Shown: in pieces, positions 1 through 7,191 of the stretch | Position numbering within the stretch: position 1 is the stretch's first letter | How the letters are laid out: the number at the start of each line of letters is the position of its first letter | Source of the DNA: Bacteroidia bacterium | GTDB lineage: Bacteria > Bacteroidota > Bacteroidia > Palsa-965 | Assembly (NCBI GenBank): GCA_023151315.1 | Contig: JAKLJE010000034.1 | Span: forward strand, 1 to 35,680 | DNA: 35,680 nucleotides | Direction: 5' to 3' | Made by a program: the position numbers and the translations under genes | Notes under the pieces: generated by a model | Seen by the model: only the letters and a program-made list of their open reading frames with translations | What the model was told of the DNA's origin: nothing | Databases searched by the model: none

Positions 1-73
1 TCTGTGAATGATTTTTGACCCTTGACTGTCAGATCAAGTCTCGACTATTACAAATTAAGATTCTTACCGTTAA

Positions 74-202
74 TTACTTTGATGTTGATATGTCTGCGGC
101 TTCTTTACTATTGTCTATAAAGCTAGAAGGAGTTACTTTGTCTAACCCTTCCAATGTTAAACTTTCGAATGAAGCCAATCCTTGATTTAGAGCATTCCAA
201 GA
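74..202 (-). other. Open frame without a clear start, possible gene relic
   Basis: On the minus strand, just after the stop of the HD/Hsp90-like gene, an open frame of about 42 codons runs between two stops. Its translation looks protein-like rather than random, for example the stretch SFESLTLEGLDKVTP followed by SFIDNSKEAADIS. There is no ATG; a TTG at about 178 could start a 34-residue peptide. It may be the tail of a broken gene, a tiny gene, or chance. I do not recognise it. The rest of bases 1-208 shows nothing else I can support. Confidence 0.2.
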
Positions 203-208
203 TCAATA

Positions 209-2911
209 TTAATTCTCAATGTCGTTGATGTTAAATGTATAATTTAAACCCAAACTCTTCAAAGGTTCGATAATTTCGTTCAATTCATCAATATGTCTTT
301 GTGTAACCTTATCATCCGGATCGTGTAAATCGGAAATGTATTCAAGGCTAGCCCGTATTATCTTTAAAGTTTTAGAATCCTTCGCAAACCGATCATATGA
401 GTTTATGCAGAAAGTAAGAAAAGGATGCGTCAAATTGTATATAAATGAATCATCGACATAATTAATTTCTAAATCTTTATATAGCCAAATGCTTGTCATT
501 ATTTTGCTGCTTTGAACTGATTCTAAACCATGATAACTGCTGTTCATTATTTTTTCGAACACACCTTTAGCGTTTAAATATTTGTTGTTCGGGATCCGAG
601 ACAAACACTGGTACCTTAGATTGTCGTGAATGATAATTGTTGGGACGTACGCATGCAATCGAATTAATGCTGCTCTAATATGATTAAATGAACCATATCT
701 GTTCCCTAAGCAAGAGAGTAAGGGTCTATTTAGTTGTTTGGATAATGTTTCCGGTCCTTCGACTTCAGTAATTAATATTAAATCAGCGAATTTGACTACA
801 ACCTGAGACAATGTTAGTATCTCACTAATTCCGTGATTATAGACTTTTACATATATAAACTCCGAAATATCTCGGGTAAGTTCATTACAAATGATCTTGT
901 CGCTGAAGTAGGCAGTTGAATTGCGGTATAGGAAATCTTGTGTTTTATCAACCAACTTTTCTAAATCATACATTGCTTCGTATTTATACTTGACTTGACG
1001 AAGAAGCTGTAGTTCGAGCTGTAGTATTAGTTTGGCTATTTCTTCAATTTCAGTAAATGAGTTTCTGTCGATATTAATTTTCTTCTTTTTCTTCAGATTT
1101 ATATTGCCAATAGTTGTATGGACTATTGAGGCGGGCAGTTCACAAACGAATACGCCCTTTTGCGAGACAGAAATTTCGCTCATGACATGACGAGGGTGAG
1201 CACCATCAAAAGCTTCGTAATCAAATAAATTTGTCGCTACGTCGAGGTTGTTTTCATCGTATTTGTATAAAAATAAAGTGCATTCACCTTCAAAATCGGC
1301 ATTACTTACGTTTGCATTGAGAACCTCTATTTGAGGTGCAATTTTTTTGTTCTGCAATTTAAGCCGCGCTCTTATTTCTTTGTCCGCATTAACTGCTAGA
1401 GGTATGGAGTGCATAACTTGGTTCTCTCCATCAATGCACACCTGAATGGGAAATTCAATGTGTTTAAAAATTCTCCTGATGTAAGCACATGCCGTCGCAG
1501 GTTCAAACTCTACGGAAATTTCACTTTTTAAATATAACGTGATTGAAGTGCCTTGCTCCAAGCGGTTAGTTTTGTCAAAAAAATGAAAGTAACTTTTGGG
1601 ATCTTGATCTATTCTAAACTTGAGAACTGAGCTAGTAGAAGTTTTAGTTTCTATGTCCACGTATTCTGCCATTAAAAAATAGGAGAAAACACCAACTCCA
1701 AATTGTCCAATCGCTTCATATTGCGTTTTTACTTTTTCCTGCTCATAGAAACTACTACCTAAGCGTCCAAAGAAGTTCTCGATAATGAATTCGTCCATTC
1801 CGGCCCCATTGTCTTCAATGGTTATTTGTTGTTTATTGATAACAACTTTTATCGTAGGTATATACGCGTTCCCTTGTGTAACTTGCCGATATCTACAGGA
1901 ATCGATAGAATTTTGTAAGGCCTCCCTTAATGAAGTATAACGATCGTTATAGAGATCTTCCCCAACAAAAGCTTTGACAACCTTGGGTACATCAAATGAG
2001 TATTTGATCCCTTTAGGATCAAAATCAATAAAAGAATAGTTTGCTTCAACCTTAAGAAGCTTAAGCGAGAACCGTCTATCCTCTGTATTACCAATTGTTC
2101 GAATAATTTTCTGACAATAATTAATATTTGATTGCACTTTTTCAAACTGCTCTTCAAGCGCAGCGTGAGCCGGATGGTCTGAACATTTAACTTCAAATAC
2201 TACTTTGTCCTCAGTAAAATTGATTTGAGTAGTAGCAATATGCTTTGACCATTCCCTAGCGCTTTGCTCATTATTGGGCAAGTAATACTTTGTAAGTAGT
2301 TTTGGCGTACGAACATTAGTAACATCCAACTCATCAGCTATACGAAGAACAGATGCTAAATAAGGTAGGCAAACAAAATCACGACTGGCATTCCTGACAA
2401 AAAACTTGGTTTTGTAAACATCCACATTGCCAAGATCTACCTTCCGATGCCCTTTGGCAACCAATCCAATTGCCTCGGCGTACTTCTTACTAGGGATTTT
2501 CAGTGACTCCCATTCATGGAGAATGAATTTTTCACTTAGCTCGTGGTGTATATCACGAATAAAATCTTGGGTAGTTAGATCTGGATGGTTACCACGATAT
2601 TTAACTATATCTTCTGTTGATGCTATTTCTTCGATTCTATCAGCAGGTAGGCACATTCCTATATCATGCAGTAGGCAACTCATTCCAAGAATATAAAGTT
2701 CGTCTGAGTTCAAATTTTCAATCTCAGATTTAGTCAACAAAGTTGAAGCAAGTTCAAAAACGTGCTCAGTATGATTTATGGAGTGATCAGTATATGTAGC
2801 GAAGTTGTTTTTATATTCATTTAGTAGCAATTTGACCTGCGCAAAAGTTTCTTGCAGACTCGCGTGCAGTTTAGGATCCCTAATGGCCAAGATACTTTCA
2901 ATTGCATTCAT
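209..2911 (-). CDS. HD phosphohydrolase domain fused to an Hsp90-like (GHKL) ATPase, possible defence protein
   Basis: This protein of about 900 residues has two recognisable halves. Residues 40-200 carry HD-domain metal ligands: a His-rich stretch DHSINHTEH near 43-51, LLHDIG near 81-86, GHRK near 155 and RIADELD near 191-197. Residues 320-480 carry the GHKL/Hsp90 ATP-binding boxes: REALQNSID (N box, Glu and Asn), EDNGAGMD (G1) and GQFGVGVFSYF (G2). The remaining 400 or so residues are not recognised. HD domains usually hydrolyse phosphoesters or nucleotides; the Hsp90-type fold binds ATP and changes shape. A large protein joining them resembles the multi-domain NTP-dependent conflict proteins of accessory islands, so antiviral defence is an inference and not shown here. 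I chose the ATG at 2911 over a TTG one codon earlier. The gene is visibly AT-rich against the genes beyond 3770 and lies beside a tRNA, both signs of transfer. A TATATTTA element about 50 bases upstream may be its promoter. Confidence 0.82.
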   Translation of the reverse strand: MNAIESILAIRDPKLHASLQETFAQVKLLLNEYKNNFATYTDHSINHTEHVFELASTLLTKSEIENLNSDELYILGMSCLLHDIGMCLPADRIEEIASTEDIVKYRGNHPDLTTQDFIRDIHHELSEKFILHEWESLKIPSKKYAEAIGLVAKGHRKVDLGNVDVYKTKFFVRNASRDFVCLPYLASVLRIADELDVTNVRTPKLLTKYYLPNNEQSAREWSKHIATTQINFTEDKVVFEVKCSDHPAHAALEEQFEKVQSNINYCQKIIRTIGNTEDRRFSLKLLKVEANYSFIDFDPKGIKYSFDVPKVVKAFVGEDLYNDRYTSLREALQNSIDSCRYRQVTQGNAYIPTIKVVINKQQITIEDNGAGMDEFIIENFFGRLGSSFYEQEKVKTQYEAIGQFGVGVFSYFLMAEYVDIETKTSTSSVLKFRIDQDPKSYFHFFDKTNRLEQGTSITLYLKSEISVEFEPATACAYIRRIFKHIEFPIQVCIDGENQVMHSIPLAVNADKEIRARLKLQNKKIAPQIEVLNANVSNADFEGECTLFLYKYDENNLDVATNLFDYEAFDGAHPRHVMSEISVSQKGVFVCELPASIVHTTIGNINLKKKKKINIDRNSFTEIEEIAKLILQLELQLLRQVKYKYEAMYDLEKLVDKTQDFLYRNSTAYFSDKIICNELTRDISEFIYVKVYNHGISEILTLSQVVVKFADLILITEVEGPETLSKQLNRPLLSCLGNRYGSFNHIRAALIRLHAYVPTIIIHDNLRYQCLSRIPNNKYLNAKGVFEKIMNSSYHGLESVQSSKIMTSIWLYKDLEINYVDDSFIYNLTHPFLTFCINSYDRFAKDSKTLKIIRASLEYISDLHDPDDKVTQRHIDELNEIIEPLKSLGLNYTFNINDIEN

Positions 2912-3190
2912 CAATTATAGAATTTTAGTCTACTTTTTTATTGACAATAAATATAGGATGAATAAGGTATTAATTATAATATCAAAAATATTTAATCACT
3001 AAGTCTTAGATTAAGTTGCAACTCAATAAAGTAATCAATCTTCAGGCATGTCTCATTAGCAGAAATTGCTAATATTTAACTTCACGAGAATTTCATGTAA
3101 GTCTTTTACGTCAGCGCTTCGTAAGGTGCAACCTTCAAAAGGTACCCACCCTTGTAGTTTTGTTGCGAGTTTCGAACGCAGAATTCTGTC
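2912..3190. other. AT-rich intergenic stretch with one unassigned open frame
   Basis: No complete gene is visible here. On the minus strand an open frame of about 47 codons runs from a stop inside the terminator loop near 3210 to a TAA near 3061. It has no ATG, GTG or TTG start, but it reads like protein (for example GWVPFEGCTLRSADVKDLHE). It could be the 3' remnant of a gene cut by the tRNA-tail rearrangement. A short hairpin, ATTAGCA pairing with TGCTAAT, overlaps its stop. The product is unknown. Confidence 0.3.
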
Positions 3191-3223
3191 AAAACAAAAA
3201 AGGACAACCGTTCAGTTGTCCTT
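3191..3223 (-). terminator. Second copy of the tRNA-Met terminator
   Basis: Arms AAGGACAAC (3200-3208) and GTTGTCCTT (3215-3223) pair perfectly. On the minus strand they are followed by TTTTTGTTTT. The stem is the same as that of the terminator directly behind the intact tRNA, differing mainly in the loop, so this is a duplicated tRNA-tail-plus-terminator module. Confidence 0.7.
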
Positions 3224-3225
3224 AG

Positions 3226-3240
3226 TAGCGAGAGAGAGAC
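3226..3240 (-). repeat. Partial tRNA-Met 3' tail, copy 1
   Basis: The 15 bases TAGCGAGAGAGAGAC are identical to the 3' end of the intact tRNA gene at 3473-3487 in the same orientation. Like it, they are followed on the minus strand by the AAGGACAAC terminator stem. The match then ends abruptly. This is the type of short tRNA-end repeat left by integration or rearrangement at a tRNA. Confidence 0.6.
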
Positions 3241-3273
3241 TGGCTTTGCCGGACTCTGTTCACTCATGCAGTG

Positions 3274-3376
3274 GACCAAAACAAGTCACGCTCCGCGTGG
3301 GAACAGCAAGCTTCACAAAAACAAAAGCAAGCATTTGTTTTTGCTTGCTTTTCCTGTTCGACCACTTGTTTTGGTC
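3274..3376. repeat. Nested inverted-repeat element of about 103 bases
   Basis: The outer arms GACCAAAACAAGT (3274-3286) and ACTTGTTTTGGTC (3364-3376) are perfect reverse complements. Inside them GAACAG (3301-3306) pairs with CTGTTC (3354-3359), and AAAAGCAAG (3323-3331) pairs with CTTGCTTTT (3344-3352). The transcript of either strand could fold into one long interrupted hairpin. It lies between the two tRNA relics and does not resemble an insertion sequence with a transposase. It could be a non-autonomous, REP/MITE-like element; that identity is inferred. Confidence 0.65.
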
Positions 3377-3382
3377 ATCAAG

Positions 3383-3433
3383 TAGCGAGAGAGATCCCGA
3401 TAGCTATCGGGATCGAACTACGACCTCAGCATT
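3383..3433 (-). pseudogene. tRNA-Met 3'-half relic interrupted by a 22-base palindrome
   Basis: Read on the minus strand, the segment begins AATGCTGAGGTC, exactly the 3' side of the anticodon arm and variable loop of the neighbouring tRNA-Met. It continues with a T-loop-like GTTCGA and ends CTCTCTCGCTA like the intact tRNA. In place of the 3' side of the T arm sits a perfect palindrome at 3393-3414 with core CCCGATAGCTATCGGG. The 5' half of the tRNA is absent, so it cannot form a tRNA. Confidence 0.7.
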
Positions 3434-3470
3434 GAAAAAAATAAAAAAGGACAACTTTTCAGTTGTCCTT
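3434..3470 (-). terminator. Intrinsic terminator of tRNA-Met
   Basis: Arms AAGGACAACT (3447-3456) and AGTTGTCCTT (3461-3470) form a 10-bp stem with a four-base loop. On the minus strand it is followed by TTTTTTATTTTTTT. It starts two bases after the tRNA 3' end. Confidence 0.85.
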
Positions 3471-3472
3471 CG

Positions 3473-3546
3473 TAGCGAGAGAGAGACTCGAACTCTCGAC
3501 CTCAGCATTATGAGTGCTGCGCTCTAGCCAGCTGAGCTACCTCGCC
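3473..3546 (-). tRNA. tRNA-Met (anticodon CAU), elongator type
   Basis: The minus strand folds as a 74-base tRNA. The acceptor stem is GGCGAGG with TCTCGCT (GU pairs at the ends), the D arm GCTC/GAGC, the anticodon stem CAGCA/TGCTG around loop CTCATAA giving CAT, and the T arm GAGAG TTCGAGT CTCTC with discriminator A. CCA is not encoded. The full first acceptor position argues against an initiator tRNA; a CAU tRNA-Ile modified by lysidine cannot be fully excluded, but the sequence fits elongator Met of Bacteroidota. Partial copies of its 3' end lie downstream, marking this as an integration or rearrangement site. Confidence 0.93.
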
Positions 3547-3634
3547 ATTTCGCTCAAATTCAGCGATTTTCCCAACATTCCAAAACTGTTTGTTGCGTTT
3601 CCGGCTAAAAAACGCCATTTCCGGATTGGGAGCG

Positions 3635-3642
3635 CAAATATA
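3635..3642 (-). promoter_or_regulatory. -7 element upstream of tRNA-Met
   Basis: The minus strand reads TATATTTG, matching the Bacteroidota -7 consensus TAnnTTTG, about 90 bases before the tRNA. A TTG lies roughly 16 bases further upstream as a weak -33 candidate. The rest of 3547-3769 shows no gene. Confidence 0.5.
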
Positions 3643-3769
3643 GTATTTTCCTTAACTCCAACTATTTCTTGGTGAAAACCGATGGTAATTATTTGGACTT
3701 GCACATATCGGTTTTTTATTTACTTTTCCGCGAATTTTAGAAGTAGAACGAGCAGATTGTATTGCGGTA

Positions 3770-4678
3770 ATGGCGAAATCCAAAGCGAAAAAGGCAGTGA
3801 AAGCCAAGGCTGTTAAGCCCAAAGCGAAACCTGTTGCCAAAAGCAACAAAAAAACAGTTGCACCTAAAGCTGATAAAAAAGCGAAAAAGGCGCCTGTTAA
3901 ACCTGTGAAAGTATCCAAACCTGCAGCGAAACCTGCGGCAAAGAATAAAGATGCGGTAAAGGCTCCTGCTGTTCCCGCCAAACCTGTGAAGGCAGAAAAG
4001 GTGAAAGCAGCTGAACCTGCAGCCAAACCTGTGAAGACAGAAAAGGTGAAAGCAGCTGAACCTGCAGCCAAACCTGTGAAAGTTGCCGCTCCGCCTCCGG
4101 TGAAGTCCAAAGGAAAAGAGAAACCTGTGCTTTCTCCTGAACTCGCAGCGTTACCGAAACTTCCTTCACACATTCATCTTAAGAAACAAAAAGGTAAACT
4201 GGCTCCAGGTGAAAAACGTATCGTAAAAACAGAAGTTATTACGCATCACGTTATTTCCGATAAACCTATTGAACCGGAAAAGAAAACAAAAGCGGAACCG
4301 AAAGGGAAATACCAGATGGAATTCATCATCCGCTGTCCGGTTACCTTGCTTTATGATTTCATCAGCACTCCAAGCGGACTTCAGGAATGGTTCGCTGATG
4401 ACGTGAACCTGAAGAACGACATGTACTCCTTCAATTGGGACGGACAGATTCAACAGGCGAAACTTCTGAATGCGAAAATCGACAACTACCTGCGATTCCG
4501 TTGGGTTGATAAGCCTGAAGGAACGTATGTGGAATTCCGTCTGTCGCAGGATGAACTCACCGGTGAAGTCAGCCTGATTATTACAGACTTCGGTGAAAGC
4601 GAAGATGACATCATTACCAATCGTCGTTTGTGGGAAACCCAGATTCAGCGATTGATCAAAGTGATGGGCGCTTATTAA
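3770..4678 (+). CDS. START-like domain protein with a histone-H1-like Lys/Ala/Pro tail
   Basis: The 302-residue protein has two parts. Residues 1 to about 145 are almost only Lys, Ala, Pro and Val in KPAKP/KPVK-type repeats, like the basic tails of bacterial histone-H1-like and AlgP-like proteins; such tails bind DNA or other polyanions without fixed structure. Residues about 175-302 match the short START-like (AHSA1/SRPBCC superfamily) proteins common in Bacteroidota: KYQMEFIIRCPVTLLYDFIS, PSGLQEWFADDV, and the closing LWETQIQRLIKVMGAY. These normally stand alone at about 130 residues, so the basic extension is the odd feature. The domain fold makes a hydrophobic ligand pocket; its ligand is unknown. 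The extension contains a 45-base tandem repeat. No signal peptide is seen, so it is probably cytoplasmic and perhaps nucleoid-associated (inference). It starts with ATG after TTGCGGTA. Confidence 0.85.
   Translation: MAKSKAKKAVKAKAVKPKAKPVAKSNKKTVAPKADKKAKKAPVKPVKVSKPAAKPAAKNKDAVKAPAVPAKPVKAEKVKAAEPAAKPVKTEKVKAAEPAAKPVKVAAPPPVKSKGKEKPVLSPELAALPKLPSHIHLKKQKGKLAPGEKRIVKTEVITHHVISDKPIEPEKKTKAEPKGKYQMEFIIRCPVTLLYDFISTPSGLQEWFADDVNLKNDMYSFNWDGQIQQAKLLNAKIDNYLRFRWVDKPEGTYVEFRLSQDELTGEVSLIITDFGESEDDIITNRRLWETQIQRLIKVMGAY
3980..4069 (+). repeat. Tandem 45-base direct repeat inside the Lys/Pro tail
   Basis: Two units, 3980-4024 and 4025-4069, differ by one base (ggcag versus gacag). A third unit begins at 4070 (aaacctgtgaaa) and fades. 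Each unit encodes 15 residues of the KPVK..KVKAAEPAA pattern. This looks like recent slippage or unequal recombination and would make the tail length variable between strains. Confidence 0.9.
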
Positions 4679-4695
4679 TTTCCACTCTTCATAGT

Positions 4696-4703
4696 TACCT
4701 TTG
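4696..4703 (+). promoter_or_regulatory. -7 element directly before the PAP2 gene
   Basis: TACCTTTG matches TAnnTTTG and ends six bases before the ATG at 4710. A transcript starting a few bases after the element would have almost no leader. This also argues against the TTG at 4701 as a start, because it lies inside the element. Confidence 0.55.
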
Positions 4704-4709
4704 TTCGGG

Positions 4710-5372
4710 ATGCAGCATTACAGATCTCTCATCTCGCACGCGCGATTGTTTTTCATCAGCTGGATTATTTTTCTGGCGGTTGGGCTTACTATTCTGTATG
4801 CTTATTCCACTTCAGAAATTCATCTGGCAGTAAATTCCAGATACAACGCGTTTCTCGATTTTATCATGCCGTACATCACACTTATTGGTGACGGATGGAC
4901 ACTCACGATTTTTTGCGTTTTGGTTTTTGCATGGAATCGACGTGCAGGATTGGTGGTCGGATTTGCAACACTGCTTCCTTCAATGATCATTCAGGGGTTG
5001 CGCATGACAGTTTTCAATGGAGAACCACGACCGAAATGGTATTTCACGCACGTGGAAAAAATCGATCTGCATTACGTCGATGGAGTTGAGAATTGGTTGT
5101 ATGATAGTTTTCCTTCAGGACATACGACGGCTTCATTTGCATTCTTTCTTGCGCTCAGTTTTTGTTTCGAGAAACGTTCGCTTGCACTTATGTGCTTTTT
5201 AGTTGCGCTGGCAATCGGTTATTCGCGCATCTATCTGTCTCAACATTTTCTTGCAGATGTTGTGGCGGGATCTGTGTTCGGTGTATTCTTCTCAACACTT
5301 GTAGTTGGAGAATCCATGCGTTTCAAACTCATTAAACTTCCTCTTCCCTATCCGTTCCGTGCAAAACAGTAA
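4710..5372 (+). CDS. PAP2-family membrane phosphatase
   Basis: The 220-residue protein is an integral membrane phosphatase of the PAP2 (type 2 phosphatidic acid phosphatase) superfamily. Motifs in order: a truncated first motif around PRPKWYF (family KxxxxxxRP), then the second motif PSGHTTASFAF, then the third SRIYLSQHFLADVVAGS, with the catalytic His pair in SGH and SQHFLAD. Several hydrophobic helices separate them (near 18-38, 55-80 and 140-165). Family members dephosphorylate lipid phosphates such as undecaprenyl pyrophosphate or phosphatidylglycerophosphate outside the membrane. The next gene, an isoprenoid-phosphate-sugar transferase, overlaps its end, so a role in carrier-lipid recycling or lipid A modification fits, as an inference. 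I chose the ATG at 4710. Confidence 0.88.
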   Translation: MQHYRSLISHARLFFISWIIFLAVGLTILYAYSTSEIHLAVNSRYNAFLDFIMPYITLIGDGWTLTIFCVLVFAWNRRAGLVVGFATLLPSMIIQGLRMTVFNGEPRPKWYFTHVEKIDLHYVDGVENWLYDSFPSGHTTASFAFFLALSFCFEKRSLALMCFLVALAIGYSRIYLSQHFLADVVAGSVFGVFFSTLVVGESMRFKLIKLPLPYPFRAKQ

Positions 5373-7089
5373 TCTCAGATATCCGCTTCTGATATTCCTC
5401 GGATCGCTGTTGCTGTTCGTGCCTTTCTTGGGCAATGTGCATTTGTTCGATTGGGATGAAATCAACTTTGCGGAATGCGCACGTGAAATGATCGTTACCG
5501 GTAATTATGGCGTAGTGCAGATCGACTTTTTCCCTTTCTGGGAAAAACCACCGCTGTTTATCTGGATGCAGGTGCTGTGCATGAAAGTTTTCGGAATGAA
5601 TGAATTCGCTTCACGACTTCCAAATGCGTTGAGCGGAGCAGTTACACTTTCTGCTCTCTTCATCATGGGTCGGAAAATTTCGGGCGAACGCTTTGCCTGG
5701 AAATGGGTACTGATGTACGCCGGTTCTTTGCTTCCTCAATTTTATTTCCGTTCAGGAATCATTGATCCGTGGTTCAATCTTTTCATCTTCATAGCCATTT
5801 ATCAATTCGTTAATTACACGAATGAACTTACTGATTCGCCTTCCGCATTCTTCAACAGAAGAATCGCTATTTCCGGATTGGTGCTCTCTCTTGCTGTGTT
5901 AACAAAAGGACCTGTTGCACTGCTCATTTTCGGATTGTGTTTTCTGGCCTTTCGACTGATAAAGCGCAAACCGATTATGTTGTGGAAGCATTTCGGGTTG
6001 TATGTGATTGCCGCATTACTTCCGGCAGCACTTTGGTTTGCTACGCTTGCCGCAATGGGGAAAGCGCAATTGATTGTGGATTTTATCGTGTATCAAATTC
6101 GATTATTCTCCACAGAAGATGCAGGACACGGACACAACTTCTTCTATCATTGGTACGTTATTCTGATCGGTTGCTTCCCCGCTTCAGTAATTGCATTACA
6201 TGGTTTATTCAAAAACGGAAACGCTTCTCCCTTTGAGAAACACAACTTATTGTGGATGCGAATTCTTTTCTGGATGGTGCTGATACTTTTCAGTATCGTT
6301 CGTACCAAGATCATACACTATGCATCGCTCACGTATTTCCCGCTTACGTTTTTAGCGGCGCACAGTCTTACTCAACTCGAATCCGGGCATTTCAGAATCC
6401 GAAAATGGATCGGTATTCTCAATGCAGTTGTCGGAACAATTCTCGGACTTGCATTCCTGCTGCTTCCTTTCTCTGATCAGTTGATTCCGGCACTCATCAG
6501 AAACGGAATTATTAAGGATAAGTTTGCTGAAGCCAGTTTTCTCGCAGGGACGAATTGGCTCGGATTTGAATGGTTCATCGGAGTATTGATGCTTGCCGTT
6601 ACTGCATATTCTTCCTGGCGATACTTCAGAAATAAAGCGGATCAATATTGGAAATCCATTTCCATCGGAGGTGTTCTCGTTTTTTCGCTGGCAATGTTTA
6701 TTCTTGTTCCGCACGTGGAAGACTATACACAGAATGCTGCCATTGAATTCTGGAAATCGAAACGCGGAGTGAATTGTCACCTTGAAACATTGGGCTATAA
6801 AAGCTACGCACAATATTTCTACGGAGAGACACATCCTATGTCAATGGAAGGAGATAAACTGTTCAAAGACTTTATTTCCAACAAAGAAGAAGTTCGGAAT
6901 AATTCAATTGTCACCGTTGAACAAATGCGGGAATGGAAACGGGAATGGTTGGTGAATGGTAAAGTGGATCGTCCGGTTTATTTCGTTTGCAAAAACACTT
7001 ATGCCGCTGATGTTGCAGATTGGTGGCCACACTTGAAACGCATTGGTGAAAAGAACGGTTTCGTTTTCTGGGAACGTTTGCCTGAATAA
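5359..7089 (+). CDS. ArnT-like glycosyltransferase family 39 membrane protein
   Basis: About 576 residues with some ten or more hydrophobic helices. Near the N-terminus it has the GT39 signature FDWDEINFAECAREM, whose Asp-Glu pair is the family's catalytic acidic site in the first periplasmic loop, followed by FPFWEKPPLFIWMQ, as in ArnT and protein-mannosyltransferase relatives. These enzymes move a sugar from a polyprenyl-phosphate donor to lipid A, protein or another envelope acceptor; the sugar cannot be told from sequence. The likely start is GTG at 5359, which overlaps the PAP2 gene by 14 bases and begins just before the first membrane helix. An upstream TTG at 5305 would add 18 residues read through PAP2 coding sequence and is less likely. 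The overlap suggests translational coupling. The C-terminal 130 residues form a soluble domain. Confidence 0.87.
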   Translation: MQNSNLRYPLLIFLGSLLLFVPFLGNVHLFDWDEINFAECAREMIVTGNYGVVQIDFFPFWEKPPLFIWMQVLCMKVFGMNEFASRLPNALSGAVTLSALFIMGRKISGERFAWKWVLMYAGSLLPQFYFRSGIIDPWFNLFIFIAIYQFVNYTNELTDSPSAFFNRRIAISGLVLSLAVLTKGPVALLIFGLCFLAFRLIKRKPIMLWKHFGLYVIAALLPAALWFATLAAMGKAQLIVDFIVYQIRLFSTEDAGHGHNFFYHWYVILIGCFPASVIALHGLFKNGNASPFEKHNLLWMRILFWMVLILFSIVRTKIIHYASLTYFPLTFLAAHSLTQLESGHFRIRKWIGILNAVVGTILGLAFLLLPFSDQLIPALIRNGIIKDKFAEASFLAGTNWLGFEWFIGVLMLAVTAYSSWRYFRNKADQYWKSISIGGVLVFSLAMFILVPHVEDYTQNAAIEFWKSKRGVNCHLETLGYKSYAQYFYGETHPMSMEGDKLFKDFISNKEEVRNNSIVTVEQMREWKREWLVNGKVDRPVYFVCKNTYAADVADWWPHLKRIGEKNGFVFWERLPE

Positions 7090-7180
7090 AAGCGAAGACA
7101 GATATATCAAATTTCAATACAGCTGTCCTTCCGCTGATCACATTTGTTTTCGAGGTTCACAGAAACGTGAGTTGCTTTTC

Positions 7181-7188
7181 TAAATTCG
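7181..7188 (+). promoter_or_regulatory. -7 element directly before the L,D-transpeptidase gene
   Basis: TAAATTCG (TAnnTTcG variant) ends three bases before the ATG at 7192. The identical eight bases occur six bases before the thioredoxin gene at 31016. Confidence 0.5.
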
Positions 7189-7191
7189 TGT

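Noticed and set aside
3066-3527. Plus-strand open frame of 153 codons across the tRNA-relic zone
   Set aside because: It is the complementary strand of the tRNA, its terminators, the palindrome and the inverted repeat. Its residues follow from those repeats, with no independent sign of coding.
3652-4173. Minus-strand frame of 173 codons rich in Thr, Gly, Phe and Ala
   Set aside because: It is the antisense shadow of the Lys/Ala/Pro tail of the START gene; the repeat makes long open frames on the other strand.
5305-5358. Earlier TTG start for the GT39 protein
   Set aside because: It would add 18 residues encoded within PAP2. The GTG at 5359 places the start just before the first membrane helix.
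6352-6834. Minus-strand frame of 160 codons inside the GT39 gene
   Set aside because: It is antisense to well-supported membrane-protein coding sequence and has an irregular composition.
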